25,273 bases of DNA. It comes from Bacteroidales bacterium (lineage in GTDB: Bacteria > Bacteroidota > Bacteroidia > Bacteroidales > UBA1402). The notes beneath the pieces were generated by a model that was given only the letters and a program-made list of their open reading frames with translations, did no database searches and was not told where the DNA came from. A program made the position numbers and the translations under genes. Below are positions 16,459 to 24,248 of the stretch, in pieces. The stretch is from the NCBI GenBank assembly GCA_012511135.1, contig JAAZGQ010000141.1, positions 1-25,273 of the forward strand. Direction: 5' to 3'. Each line of letters starts with the position of its first letter. The first letter of the stretch is position 1.

Positions 16459-17841
16459 ATGTTTTCTACTCAGACATACATTCAACGACGAAATACTCTT
16501 TGCAGTTTACTGGACGAAGGTCTGGTATTATTAATGGGCAACAACGAAAGTCCCATGAATTACGCCGACAACACCTATCCTTTTCGGCAGGACAGCAGCT
16601 TTCTGTATTACATCGGGCTGGATCTGCCGGGATTGATTGCCCTTGTTGATATTGATGAAGGGCAGACCATGCTTTTCGGTAAAGACGCTACCATTGATGA
16701 TATTGTATGGATGGGGCCTCAAAGCAGTCTTGCAGGGAAGGCTCTTAAGTCCGGAATCACAAAAAGCCTTGATATCAGCAAGCTTTATGAGATTCTGAGC
16801 AAGGCTAAATCACAGGGCAGAACCATACATTTTCTTCCTCTATATCGGGCAGACAACAAAATTTGGCTCTCCCGGGCTCTGGGGATTCAGATTGAACAGC
16901 TTGCCGAGAGGGCTTCCCTGGGTTTGATCAAAGCCGTAGTTCAGCAAAGAGAAATTAAATCGGAAGAAGAAATTTCTGAAATCGAAAAAGCAGTCGATAC
17001 CTCCATTGATATGCATGTTGCAGCAATTAAAACCGCCCGACCGGGAATGTGCGAAGCGGAAGTGGCGGCCGAAGTTCACCGTATTGCACTTGCTCAGGGC
17101 GGAAACATCTCTTTCCCTATAATAGCCACCATAAACGGCCAGACTTTACACAATCACTATCATGGCAACCTGCTTAAGGAAGGTGATTTGTTTTTGCTGG
17201 ATGCAGGTGCTGAAACAGTCCGACATTATTCGGGAGATCTTTCGAGTACTTTTCCTGTAAGTAAAACCTTCAGCCCTATCCAAAAAATTGTCTACGAAGC
17301 CAGTTTGAAAGCTCATTACGCAGCAGTTAACAGCCTGGGCCCGGGCAAGTCCTACAGAGACGTTCACAGATCAGCCTGTCTGTCAATTATTGACAGTATG
17401 CAGGCTTTGGGTTTAATGAAAGGGGATGCGGCTGAAGCTTTTGATCAGGGAGCCCATGCGCTGTTTCTCCCCTGCGGTACCGGGCATCAGATGGGCCTGG
17501 ATGTGCACGACATGGAAGATCTGGGTGAATTATGGGTGGGCTACGACGGAGAACCCAAAAGCACTCAGTTTGGTTTGAAATCACTGCGTTTTGCCAAAAA
17601 GCTGAAACCCGGTCACGTTTTCACCATAGAACCCGGGATTTATTTCATTCCCGAGCTTATAGATTTGTGGAAAGCAGAGAAAAAACACCCTGATGTTTTG
17701 TGCTGGAACGAAATTGAAAAATTCAGAAACTTCGGCGGTATACGTAACGAAGAAGATTATCTTATAACGGCAAACAGCTTTCGCCTGCTGGGAAACAAGA
17801 GAAAGCCCATGAGTATAACCGAAGTGGAGGCCTTGAGATAA
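16459..17841 (+). CDS. pepP: Xaa-Pro aminopeptidase / dipeptidase, M24B family
   Basis: It is a cytoplasmic two-metal peptidase that cuts the bond before proline (or hydroxyproline) in peptides. The 460-residue protein has an N-terminal creatinase-like domain (about 1-165, with the typical MFSTQTYIQRRNTL start and YADNTYPFRQDSSFLYYIG) and a C-terminal pita-bread domain. All five metal ligands are visible: Asp248 (LLDAGAE), Asp260 (HYSGDLSSTFP), His343 (GTGHQMGLDVHD), Glu391 (TIEPGIYF) and Glu431 (GIRNEEDYLIT). The ATG at 16459 matches the family N-terminus; an in-frame TTG 30 bases upstream adds residues not expected in the family. Whether it acts as aminopeptidase P or as prolidase (PepQ) cannot be decided. 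Its nearness to hypD fits a role in releasing or clearing Pro/Hyp peptides, but it is also a common housekeeping enzyme. Confidence 0.9.
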   Translation: MFSTQTYIQRRNTLCSLLDEGLVLLMGNNESPMNYADNTYPFRQDSSFLYYIGLDLPGLIALVDIDEGQTMLFGKDATIDDIVWMGPQSSLAGKALKSGITKSLDISKLYEILSKAKSQGRTIHFLPLYRADNKIWLSRALGIQIEQLAERASLGLIKAVVQQREIKSEEEISEIEKAVDTSIDMHVAAIKTARPGMCEAEVAAEVHRIALAQGGNISFPIIATINGQTLHNHYHGNLLKEGDLFLLDAGAETVRHYSGDLSSTFPVSKTFSPIQKIVYEASLKAHYAAVNSLGPGKSYRDVHRSACLSIIDSMQALGLMKGDAAEAFDQGAHALFLPCGTGHQMGLDVHDMEDLGELWVGYDGEPKSTQFGLKSLRFAKKLKPGHVFTIEPGIYFIPELIDLWKAEKKHPDVLCWNEIEKFRNFGGIRNEEDYLITANSFRLLGNKRKPMSITEVEALR

Positions 17842-17916
17842 AGCCCGCCACTTGGTACTCTTTAGTGACAACTGCCGCCGGGGTCTTAGAAATTATTAAT
17901 GAATAAGTCCTGCTGT

Positions 17917-18141
17917 TTAGTTGTCTTTTGACTCGTCTTTATCCTGCTTATTTTTACGAGGGATGAAACTTAGCAACAAAGCACCAAAAACCATTCCCCA
18001 GAGCGTGCTCAGGTAGGGTGAAGACTTAATGGGACAGCTGCCGCTCTGGCAGCCTACGTAATACCAATACAAAAATCCGCCCAAAGCACCCAACACCGCT
18101 CCCAGTATAATCCATCTATTTTTTGAAAGAAATTTTTTCAT
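17917..18141 (-). CDS. Small two-helix membrane protein, DUF6132-like
   Basis: This 74-residue protein has two hydrophobic segments (about 9-29 and 45-62) joined by the Cys-containing loop YYVGCQSGSCPIKSSP, and it ends in a charged tail (PRKNKQDKDESKDN). The GCxSGxCPI loop is the hallmark of small Bacteroidota inner-membrane proteins that I associate with DUF6132. Their function is not known; the paired cysteines might bind a metal or be redox active, which is speculation. It is transcribed alone, convergent with pepP and divergent from the beta-helix lipoprotein. Confidence 0.75.
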   Translation of the reverse strand: MKKFLSKNRWIILGAVLGALGGFLYWYYVGCQSGSCPIKSSPYLSTLWGMVFGALLLSFIPRKNKQDKDESKDN

Positions 18142-18211
18142 ATTTATTTTTTTTAAAACATAATGCTTTGTTTAAACATTTATTATTACTTTTCGGCTCG
18201 AAATATAAATT

Positions 18212-18225
18212 CCCCCCAAGGGGGG
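18212..18225. repeat. C6-AA-G6 inverted repeat in a divergent intergenic region
   Basis: Six C, two A, then six G form a self-complementary block in an otherwise AT-rich 149-base spacer between the DUF6132-like gene and the beta-helix lipoprotein. Its right edge lies 23 bases before the TACTTTTG promoter box, where an upstream regulator could bind. Its function is unknown. Confidence 0.6.
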
Positions 18226-18248
18226 TGAGGCACATGCTGAACACACTC

Positions 18249-18256
18249 TACTTTTG
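18249..18256 (+). promoter_or_regulatory. -7 promoter box for the beta-helix lipoprotein
   Basis: TACTTTTG matches TAnnTTTG, 34 bases before the ATG at 18291. No TTG lies at the -33 position; the C6-AA-G6 repeat is just upstream instead. Confidence 0.55.
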
Positions 18257-18290
18257 AACAAAAATACAACTCTTTTAAAACTTTTATCTC

Positions 18291-20006
18291 ATGAAAACAC
18301 TTAATTTAAAATGGAACTTGATTGCCGTTATTCTAGCTGCACTCTTTTTATTTTCATCTGCCTGCGATCAGATACCCGAAATTGATCCTAATTTAATCGG
18401 TGCCGAAAACAGCCTAATCAACACACCGACCACCTGGGAAGCCAACTCCGTCAAGACCATTGACTGTGCTCTGATTATTAACTCCATCCTGACCATCGAA
18501 GAGGGCTCCACCATTAAATTCACCGAAAACGGCAGCCTTTTGATAGGCTCTTCTACCAATGCTGCGCTGGTAGCAGATGGCTCAGCCGAAAAACCCATTT
18601 TGTTTACAGGGGCTGCCAGTGATGACGAAGGCAGTTGGTATGGCATAAGTTTTGGGGCAAACAATTTATCCAATACTACCGTTCTTAAAAATTGCACCAT
18701 CCAGGGAGCCGGCAAAAACAACCAGCCGGCTATTACCGTAGACAACACCACTATTTCCATGGATTCCTGCACTGTCAGGTATTGCATGGCTGAAGGTATA
18801 GATCTTAGAAACGGAGGTAGTTTTGGTAGTTTTGAACACAACCACCTGGCTTATTGCGGCAGTTACCTGCTGCAAGGAGAACCAAACAAAATGCTTGGGC
18901 TTAGCGACAACAACAGTTTTGTCGAGAACCTGGGTAAAAACCTGCTGATTAAATCAGGCGTTTTTTCCACTACAGGCAGCCTGACAAAACTCGACGTTCC
19001 TTACATTGTTGAGGGAATTCTGGACGTCCTGGGTGCAGAGCTGAGCGTTGAGCCCGGGGTAAGCTTACTATTCGAAAGCAATGGCGAACTTAAGGTTGGT
19101 GAAGGACAATATGCCGCATTAATTGCAGAAGGTACTGAACAGCAACCTATAGTCTTTAGTTCCTCTGCTCAAACTCCTCAGGCCGGCGATTGGCGGGGTA
19201 TTGGATTTTATTCTTCAAATTCATCCAGTAAATCCATCATTAAACATGCCATAATAGAATACGCAGGAAATCCGGCCTATTACGATGGAGCAATTCAAAA
19301 CCACAGCGGTTTTGCCATGGAAAACACCACTTTACGGCACAGCAATACGAGTGGTTTATTATGCTACGCGGATGGATATTTTACCTCTTTCCATAACAAT
19401 ACCATAAGCGATTGTGTAAAAGATCCGATTGTTATCTGGGCCGAAAATACACACAGTATTGGTTTTAATAATATCATCACTGCAGCTGCCGGTAAAGGAA
19501 TATATGTTGATGGCTCTTATGTTACCAGAGATGTTCGTTGGATTAAGCAGAGTGTGCCCTATATTATTGGTGGCGGTATTACAGTAACTACAGAATCGGG
19601 CACAGCCAGACTGAGTATAGATCCCGGCACAAAGCTTGCTTTCCAAAGCGGTGTCAAGCTTTATGTGGGAGACAACGGGGTGCTGTCAGCTGTCGGTAAA
19701 GCCGATTCTATGATAGTATTCACCTCAAATGCTATTACACCATCGCCCGGTGACTGGGCCGGAATAGAATTTTTGGAAGGCACCCGGGGAGGAACCATCC
19801 TGGATTATTGCGTTGTTGAATACGCGGGGAATTACGATTTGTTCAACATTGGTATTTCAACATCCAATGTGGCTATATCTAATTCAATCATAAGGCATTC
19901 AAGTAAATATGGGATTTATATTTACTGGAGTGATCCTGCCCACAGTCCGATTATTCAAAACAACACCTACGAAGGCAACGAATTTAACGTTTACAGACAG
20001 GAATAA
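18291..20006 (+). CDS. Right-handed beta-helix repeat lipoprotein with three modules
   Basis: This 571-residue secreted lipoprotein of unknown function has a signal peptide ending at Cys25 (FSSAC). The rest is built from three related modules of about 185-190 residues starting near 66, 250 and 440. Each runs L-T/S-I/V-x-PG-x-x-L-x-F, a VG-containing strand, an ADG/AEG turn, I-x-F-x-S, GDW-x-GI-x-F (GSWYGISF, GDWRGIGF, GDWAGIEF) and ends near EYAG. The third module is shorter. Asn- and Ser-rich turns (ENTTLRH, NNTIS) fit a parallel beta-helix of the pectate-lyase fold. I see no catalytic signature, so binding or a structural surface role is as likely as glycan lyase activity. There is no type IX secretion C-terminal domain, consistent with lipid anchoring. 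It is transcribed alone from its own promoter box. Confidence 0.8.
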   Translation: MKTLNLKWNLIAVILAALFLFSSACDQIPEIDPNLIGAENSLINTPTTWEANSVKTIDCALIINSILTIEEGSTIKFTENGSLLIGSSTNAALVADGSAEKPILFTGAASDDEGSWYGISFGANNLSNTTVLKNCTIQGAGKNNQPAITVDNTTISMDSCTVRYCMAEGIDLRNGGSFGSFEHNHLAYCGSYLLQGEPNKMLGLSDNNSFVENLGKNLLIKSGVFSTTGSLTKLDVPYIVEGILDVLGAELSVEPGVSLLFESNGELKVGEGQYAALIAEGTEQQPIVFSSSAQTPQAGDWRGIGFYSSNSSSKSIIKHAIIEYAGNPAYYDGAIQNHSGFAMENTTLRHSNTSGLLCYADGYFTSFHNNTISDCVKDPIVIWAENTHSIGFNNIITAAAGKGIYVDGSYVTRDVRWIKQSVPYIIGGGITVTTESGTARLSIDPGTKLAFQSGVKLYVGDNGVLSAVGKADSMIVFTSNAITPSPGDWAGIEFLEGTRGGTILDYCVVEYAGNYDLFNIGISTSNVAISNSIIRHSSKYGIYIYWSDPAHSPIIQNNTYEGNEFNVYRQE

Positions 20007-20064
20007 ATATTCATCGGGGTTTTCTGAACCCATTGTAAATAAAAGGAAGTATTGCATTTTGCCA

Positions 20065-20083
20065 GTTAAGTATACAACTTGAC
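20065..20083. terminator. Small hairpin after the beta-helix gene
   Basis: GTTAAGT and ACTTGAC pair over 7 positions (one G-T) around a 5-base loop, about 60 bases after the lipoprotein stop. There is no T-tract, so it is only a weak terminator candidate. Confidence 0.3.
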
Positions 20084-20091
20084 TACAAATA

Positions 20092-20132
20092 AAGAATGAG
20101 GATGTCAAAAAAGAAAAAACATCCTCATTCTT
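20092..20132. repeat. 14-bp perfect inverted repeat with A-rich loop before the FabK-like gene
   Basis: AAGAATGAGGATGT (20092-20105) and its exact complement ACATCCTCATTCTT (20119-20132) flank a 13-base loop made of A and G after a leading C. The right arm ends 14 bases before the ATG at 20147. No T-run follows on either strand, so a standard intrinsic terminator is unlikely. An RNA hairpin in the leader or a regulator site is possible. TATCTTTA at 20135-20142 resembles a -7 box, but its use would give an almost leaderless mRNA. Confidence 0.75.
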
Positions 20133-20146
20133 ATTATCTTTACCGC

Positions 20147-21067
20147 ATGAACACTACGAATACTATTTGCCGTTTATACGAAATACAACACCCTATCATT
20201 CAAGGTGGTATGGCTTGGTGCAGCGGCTGGAGACTGGCCTCGGCGGTCAGTAACCTAGGAGGCCTGGGCCTGATCGGGGCAGGTTCTATGCACCCAGATA
20301 CCCTGAGGGAACACATTCAGAAATGCCGGAACGCCACCGATCGCCCCTTTGGGGTAAATGTTCCGCTGATGTATCCACGGGTCGAAGAGATCATGCACAT
20401 AATCAGGGATGAAAAAGTCCGTATTGTATTTACTTCTGCGGGTAATCCCAGGCTATGGACAGATTGGCTGCATCGGCACAATATACTGGTTACTCACGTG
20501 GTTTCCAGCTCCAGGTTCAGTGTTAAATGCCAGGAAGCCGGCGTAGATGCTGTAGTTGCCGAAGGTTTTGAAGCCGGCGGGCATAATGGCCGGGAAGAAA
20601 CCAGTACTCTTTGTCTTATTCCACAAGTTCGGGAAGCCTGTTCCCTGCCACTGATTGCCGCAGGTGGCATCTCTTCCAAAAACAGCTACCATGCAGCTTT
20701 GGCTTTAGGTGCAGAGGGAGTGCAAATCGGAACCCGTTTTGCTTTGTGTAGGGAAAGTTCTGCTCATCCCGACTTTAAAACATATTGCCGGAGTTTACAG
20801 GAAGGCATGACCAAATTGATGCTGAAGAAAATTTCACCCACTCGTCTTGCTTTAAATGATTTTGCAACAAGACTGGCTCAGGCCGAAGATAATGGTGTCG
20901 GCATTGATGAACTCAGGGATTTGTTAGGCAAGGGAAGAGCCAAAAAAGGCATCTTCGAAGGAGATTTAAAGGAAGGTGCTCTGGAAATCGGCCAAAGCGC
21001 CGGCAGCATATCCAAAGAAGAATCTGTGCAGGACATTTTTGAAGATCTCCTGAGCGACAAGCCATAA
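20147..21067 (+). CDS. FMN-dependent enoyl-ACP reductase II / nitronate monooxygenase family protein
   Basis: This is a cytoplasmic TIM-barrel flavoprotein of 306 residues. The N-terminus YEIQHPIIQGGMAWCSGWRLASAVSNLGGLGLIGAG and the segments DRPFGVNVPL, TSAGNP, DAVVAEGFEAGGH (active-site His146), PLIAAGGI and GAEGVQIGTRF are shared by nitronate monooxygenases and FabK. The C-terminus with GQSAGSISKEESVQDIF closely resembles FabK, so enoyl-ACP reduction in fatty acid synthesis is at least as likely as nitronate oxidation. No neighbour decides between them. The ATG at 20147 was chosen because family members start about 10-15 residues before the IQGGM motif. An in-frame ATG at 20096 would add a Lys-rich 17-residue leader encoded by a perfect inverted repeat. 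Confidence 0.82.
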   Translation: MNTTNTICRLYEIQHPIIQGGMAWCSGWRLASAVSNLGGLGLIGAGSMHPDTLREHIQKCRNATDRPFGVNVPLMYPRVEEIMHIIRDEKVRIVFTSAGNPRLWTDWLHRHNILVTHVVSSSRFSVKCQEAGVDAVVAEGFEAGGHNGREETSTLCLIPQVREACSLPLIAAGGISSKNSYHAALALGAEGVQIGTRFALCRESSAHPDFKTYCRSLQEGMTKLMLKKISPTRLALNDFATRLAQAEDNGVGIDELRDLLGKGRAKKGIFEGDLKEGALEIGQSAGSISKEESVQDIFEDLLSDKP

Positions 21068-21103
21068 GAAGCACAAAACTTAATAACTATAGCATAATAA
21101 GCC

Positions 21104-21134
21104 TTGCAAATTACTATGTTTTAGCTTACCTTTG
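21104..21134 (+). promoter_or_regulatory. Promoter of tRNA-Arg
   Basis: TTG at 21104-21106 and TACCTTTG at 21127-21134 are separated by 20 bases, the standard Bacteroidota -33/-7 arrangement. The -7 box ends 13 bases before the tRNA. Confidence 0.8.
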
Positions 21135-21147
21135 CCGGCGCAAAAAG

Positions 21148-21221
21148 GGACCGGTAGCTCAGCTGGATAGAGCAACAGCCTTCTAAGCTGTAGGTCTTGG
21201 GTTCGAATCCCAACCGGTTCA
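21148..21221 (+). tRNA. tRNA-Arg (anticodon UCU)
   Basis: The 74-base cloverleaf is complete. The acceptor stem GGACCGG pairs with CCGGTTC (one G-T), the D stem is GCTC/GAGC with loop AGCTGGATA, and the anticodon stem ACAGC/GCTGT holds loop CTTCTAA with anticodon TCT (reads AGA/AGG). The variable loop has 5 bases, and the T arm is TTGGG-TTCGAAT-CCCAA. The discriminator base is A. The 3' CCA is not encoded. A run of five T follows directly and may end transcription. Confidence 0.96.
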
Positions 21222-21522
21222 CTTTTTCTGCAACACAAAAAGCAAACTGCATTTACCATGATTTGACTGCTTGTAAGACTTGGTATCTATCTGCGAATTA
21301 CCCCTTCACTTGTCTAATTACACCCTGTTCGTGTTTTTTCAATAGTTATAAAGCTGAATTTTTCCATTCAATTCATAAAGCTCAAACCGGTGTAATTGAA
21401 CAAAAATCAAACTTTTAATCTAAAAAACACCAGAAATGCAGAAAAAAGAGGAAATAAATTGCATTTTTTGAAAATTATTAAATATTAGTCCTTATCTTGC
21501 GCCGTCAAAATTTTTAAATAAT
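21222..21522. other. AT-rich spacer between tRNA-Arg and cold-shock gene, possible structured RNA
   Basis: I see no supported protein gene here. It holds the T-run after the tRNA, a weak hairpin followed by six T (ACAC...GTGT ending at 21339), and a 9-bp inverted repeat AATTACACC (21316-21324) / GGTGTAATT (21389-21397) enclosing 64 bases. A 7-bp inverted repeat AAATGCA / TGCATTT (from about 21435) precedes the cold-shock promoter. A small RNA or long cold-shock leader is possible but unproven. Confidence 0.35.
21468..21499 (+). promoter_or_regulatory. Probable promoter of the cold-shock gene
   Basis: TTG at 21468-21470 and TATCTTG at 21493-21499 are 22 bases apart and resemble the -33/-7 pair, with an imperfect -7. 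It would leave a leader of only about 15-20 bases before the ATG at 21523. Confidence 0.45.
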
Positions 21523-21714
21523 ATGTACAACGGAAAAGTAAAATTTTTTAACGAGGCCAAGGGCTTCGGGTTTATCAAAGAAACGGAATCTTCAAAAGAA
21601 TATTTCGTTCATGCCAATGGTCTTATTGACCGTATCAAGGAAAATGACGATGTCACCTTCGAACTTGAAGAAGGCAGAAAAGGATTAAATGCAGTAAATG
21701 TTAAATTGGTATAA
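21523..21714 (+). CDS. Cold-shock domain protein
   Basis: This 63-residue single-domain protein binds single-stranded RNA and DNA and acts as an RNA chaperone in the cytoplasm. It begins with MYNGKVKFFNEAKGFGFI. RNP1 is KGFGFI at 13-18 and RNP2 is YFVHA at 27-31. It is close to the usual 65-70 residues. The five-stranded OB fold runs to the end (LNAVNVKLV). It has a probable own promoter and is followed by a strong terminator, so it is monocistronic. Whether it is cold-induced cannot be told from the sequence. Confidence 0.94.
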   Translation: MYNGKVKFFNEAKGFGFIKETESSKEYFVHANGLIDRIKENDDVTFELEEGRKGLNAVNVKLV

Positions 21715-21744
21715 CATCTTAACATACAACATTTAGTACGATTG

Positions 21745-21782
21745 AAAAAGCTGTGTCTCTAAGAGAACACAGCTTTTTTTTT
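21745..21782. terminator. Bidirectional intrinsic terminator between csp and tamL
   Basis: AGCTGTG pairs with CACAGCT, extended inward by TCTC/GAGA around loop TAA with one bulged A. Five A lie on the left and about nine T on the right. It lies between convergent genes, so it can end both the cold-shock transcript and the tamL transcript. Confidence 0.9.
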
Positions 21783-21794
21783 GCCCATAATTTA

Positions 21795-24131
21795 TCAAAA
21801 AGGATAACCAATGGCCAGATGCAGGGCAAAATCGTTCCATTGATCAATATGCCTGATTCTCCAGCGTTCGTCAAGGCTGGGCTGGGCTGGATCAAAAACT
21901 TTCATTCCCGCATCTACGCGCACCAGAAAGAAATTAAAATCAAAACGTAAACCCAGACCCGCACTGCAGGCCAATTGTTTATAAAACTCATTGATTTGGA
22001 ACTGGCCTCCCGGTTGATTATCGTAATTGCGCAATGTCCAGATATTACCAAGATCTACAAACAAACCGCCCTCGAGCACCCAAAAGAATTTACTGCGCAA
22101 TTCCGCATTTACATCCAGCTTGAGGTCTCCTGACTGATTCATGAAATCGATAGTGCTGAGCATGCTTTTATAAGATCCCGGTCCCAGAGTTCTTACAGAC
22201 CAGCCCCGAACAGAGTTGGCTCCTCCTGAAAAATAGCGCTTTTCAAAAGGCAAAATCTTAGAATTTCCATAAGGATACGCCACTCCCATACCCATGCGAT
22301 AGGCAAAGCGATTGCGTTGATTCAGCACTATGCTTCTGGCGTATTCTACTTCGCCCTTGACATATTGAGAAAAAGGGATATTTCCTATAGTGTAGGCCTG
22401 ATTTTCGTCTTTTTCTGCCCCAAGTAAGGAATAGGCCAGGCTCAACACATTACCCGCCGATTCGAAATTGGCACGTATAGTATAAAATGTCCTGTTGGAC
22501 ACTCCGAAAGGAACACTGGAATAAAGAATCCCATATTGGGTTCGTAAGATAAAGTGATCTTCGTAACTGTATTTTAAATATGAATTATCTGTCAGATAAG
22601 TTGCCTTAAAAGTAGAGTCCACTCTAGGCATGTATACATAAGCCAAATCCAGCAAATTGAAATTTTGACGCAAGCGCTGCTTTCTCCAGGTGTATTCTAC
22701 AGCGCCGGAAGCCATGGTTCGTAAAAATTCCGGACGGGAAAGGTTAACATAACTGATTTTGAAGTTGGTATTGGCATCCACTCCTTTTTTGAATTCCCGG
22801 GACAAAAAAGGCACTTTAAAGTCAGGAAACTGCAGGCCGATTTCGCCGCCAAACTCGGCATAGTCATTCTGGAATGTACTTGACAAAGCCTCGTAGGCTC
22901 CTCGTAAACTGGTACTGAAGGTTTCTCCGCCTCTGAGCAAATTAAGGTGTGAATAGCTTAGTGTTCCCGCAACACCCAGATCGCCCGCTGTGTTGGTGCC
23001 CTCCACATCCATAGAAATAATATTGTTTTTCCCGGGAGTCAACACAAGATAACAATCCAGTTGCGCTTCATTTCCGGAGATTGAATCCTCTGCAACAACT
23101 TCTTCAAAACGAATATTGACATATTTCATGTTTTGCATGGAGTTGAATCGGGCATAGGTTCTGTTTATAGTCCTGGCATCATAAAAATCGCCTGGATTTA
23201 TCATACAATTATCTACTAAAGCTTTGGGTTTAATAAAAGGCTTATCTCTATATATTATTGCATAATTGTCGTAGGGAATTGAGTCGTAATCCGATAGAGC
23301 CTCAAAAGGATTGGCGGGCCCTCTCAGGCCTACGGTTCGCAGGTAGGCAGAACTGGGCACATCCAGCATAAAATATACCTTACGTATACGAAATTGTTTA
23401 TGCGGCCCATATTGTACACTTCCCTCATCGGAGCGATATTCAAAGGATTGGATTACAAGCTGCAAATCGACCAGATTTTGGTTGAGAGCACTATCAGCTT
23501 CAAAACTGAAATGATCTTTATTTACGGCATAATAGCCGTGGTTTCTTGCCCAGGAAACCAGCCGGGAACGCTCCTCGTTGAGCAGGTTGGTGTCGAACTT
23601 ATCCCCTATTCTTACCGGAGAAGAAGACATGGCCTCGTAAATAAGAATATGAAAAGGATCCTGCGGATTAATTTCAGCAGTATAACTATTGATTCGGTAA
23701 GCCTGATTAGGACTGATGCTGTAAATTGTTTTTACTTTTCGTCCTTTGCTCTCAGCCCGGGTTTCTACTTCTGAGTCAAAATAACCTTTGCTGAACAGAT
23801 AGCGCTCCATTGCCATGGCTGAGCGCTGTGTAAGCAAGTCTTCGTATACTACGGGGGCTTCCCCTATTTTTCTTAGGCTGCGATTGATCCACTTGCTGGT
23901 GTCCTGTCCGGAAATATTATAAAGTCCCAGATTTATTCTAAACAGCCCCCAGAAACGCGAATTAGGCTGCTGTCGTAAATAATTTTTCAACTCTTTTTTG
24001 GAAAGATCACCGTCTTTGAGTTCTATGCTTGTGCCGGTAAGCAATTGTTTGTCTTCCGGCACATATTTGAGCGTATTGCAGGAGACAAACAACAGGGAAA
24101 TCAGCACATAAAACAGGCTTATTTTTCGCAT
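21795..24131 (-). CDS. tamL: BamA/TamA-type outer-membrane assembly lipoprotein TamL
   Basis: This is the Bacteroidota lipoprotein counterpart of TamA, expected to act with TamB in outer-membrane biogenesis. The 778-residue protein has a signal peptide ending in LFVSC (Cys18), followed by NTLKYVPEDKQLLTGTSIEL, the usual start of this family. POTRA-like segments cover about 30-375 (LRQQPNSRFWGL, YLFSKGYFDSEVE, NGHYYAVN-like ARNHGYYAVN, INPGDFYDARTINRTYARF). The Omp85 beta-barrel runs from about 385 to the end, with the lid-lock motif VRGW at 641-644 in GGANSVRGW. The last residue is Phe (AIGYPF), the expected beta-signal. tamB is not seen. It is divergent from the rRNA methylase gene. BamA itself is unlikely because of the lipobox. 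Confidence 0.88.
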   Translation of the reverse strand: MRKISLFYVLISLLFVSCNTLKYVPEDKQLLTGTSIELKDGDLSKKELKNYLRQQPNSRFWGLFRINLGLYNISGQDTSKWINRSLRKIGEAPVVYEDLLTQRSAMAMERYLFSKGYFDSEVETRAESKGRKVKTIYSISPNQAYRINSYTAEINPQDPFHILIYEAMSSSPVRIGDKFDTNLLNEERSRLVSWARNHGYYAVNKDHFSFEADSALNQNLVDLQLVIQSFEYRSDEGSVQYGPHKQFRIRKVYFMLDVPSSAYLRTVGLRGPANPFEALSDYDSIPYDNYAIIYRDKPFIKPKALVDNCMINPGDFYDARTINRTYARFNSMQNMKYVNIRFEEVVAEDSISGNEAQLDCYLVLTPGKNNIISMDVEGTNTAGDLGVAGTLSYSHLNLLRGGETFSTSLRGAYEALSSTFQNDYAEFGGEIGLQFPDFKVPFLSREFKKGVDANTNFKISYVNLSRPEFLRTMASGAVEYTWRKQRLRQNFNLLDLAYVYMPRVDSTFKATYLTDNSYLKYSYEDHFILRTQYGILYSSVPFGVSNRTFYTIRANFESAGNVLSLAYSLLGAEKDENQAYTIGNIPFSQYVKGEVEYARSIVLNQRNRFAYRMGMGVAYPYGNSKILPFEKRYFSGGANSVRGWSVRTLGPGSYKSMLSTIDFMNQSGDLKLDVNAELRSKFFWVLEGGLFVDLGNIWTLRNYDNQPGGQFQINEFYKQLACSAGLGLRFDFNFFLVRVDAGMKVFDPAQPSLDERWRIRHIDQWNDFALHLAIGYPF

Positions 24132-24151
24132 TCCGGATTTTCTTATAGCGG

Positions 24152-24184
24152 CAAATGTACATCATTCCAAGCAATGTTTACAAA
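24152..24184 (-). promoter_or_regulatory. Promoter of tamL
   Basis: On the minus strand TTTG (24184-24181) is followed after 21 bases by TACATTTG (24159-24152), a good -33/-7 pair. The -7 box ends 20 bases before the tamL ATG. Confidence 0.7.
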
Positions 24185-24222
24185 TTCAAACTGATAAATT
24201 TCGACAGGCTGAATTTCTTTTG

Positions 24223-24230
24223 TAGTTTTG
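24223..24230 (+). promoter_or_regulatory. -7 promoter box for the rRNA methylase gene
   Basis: TAGTTTTG matches TAnnTTTG, 18 bases before the ATG at 24249. No clear TTG at -33. Together with the tamL promoter it fills the 117-base divergent spacer. Confidence 0.5.
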
Positions 24231-24248
24231 TTTTTCTAAAATTCATTT

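Noticed and set aside
21197..21418. 73-codon open frame starting inside tRNA-Arg
   Set aside because: It starts within the tRNA T-arm, has a composition unlike the neighbouring proteins, and covers likely noncoding spacer.
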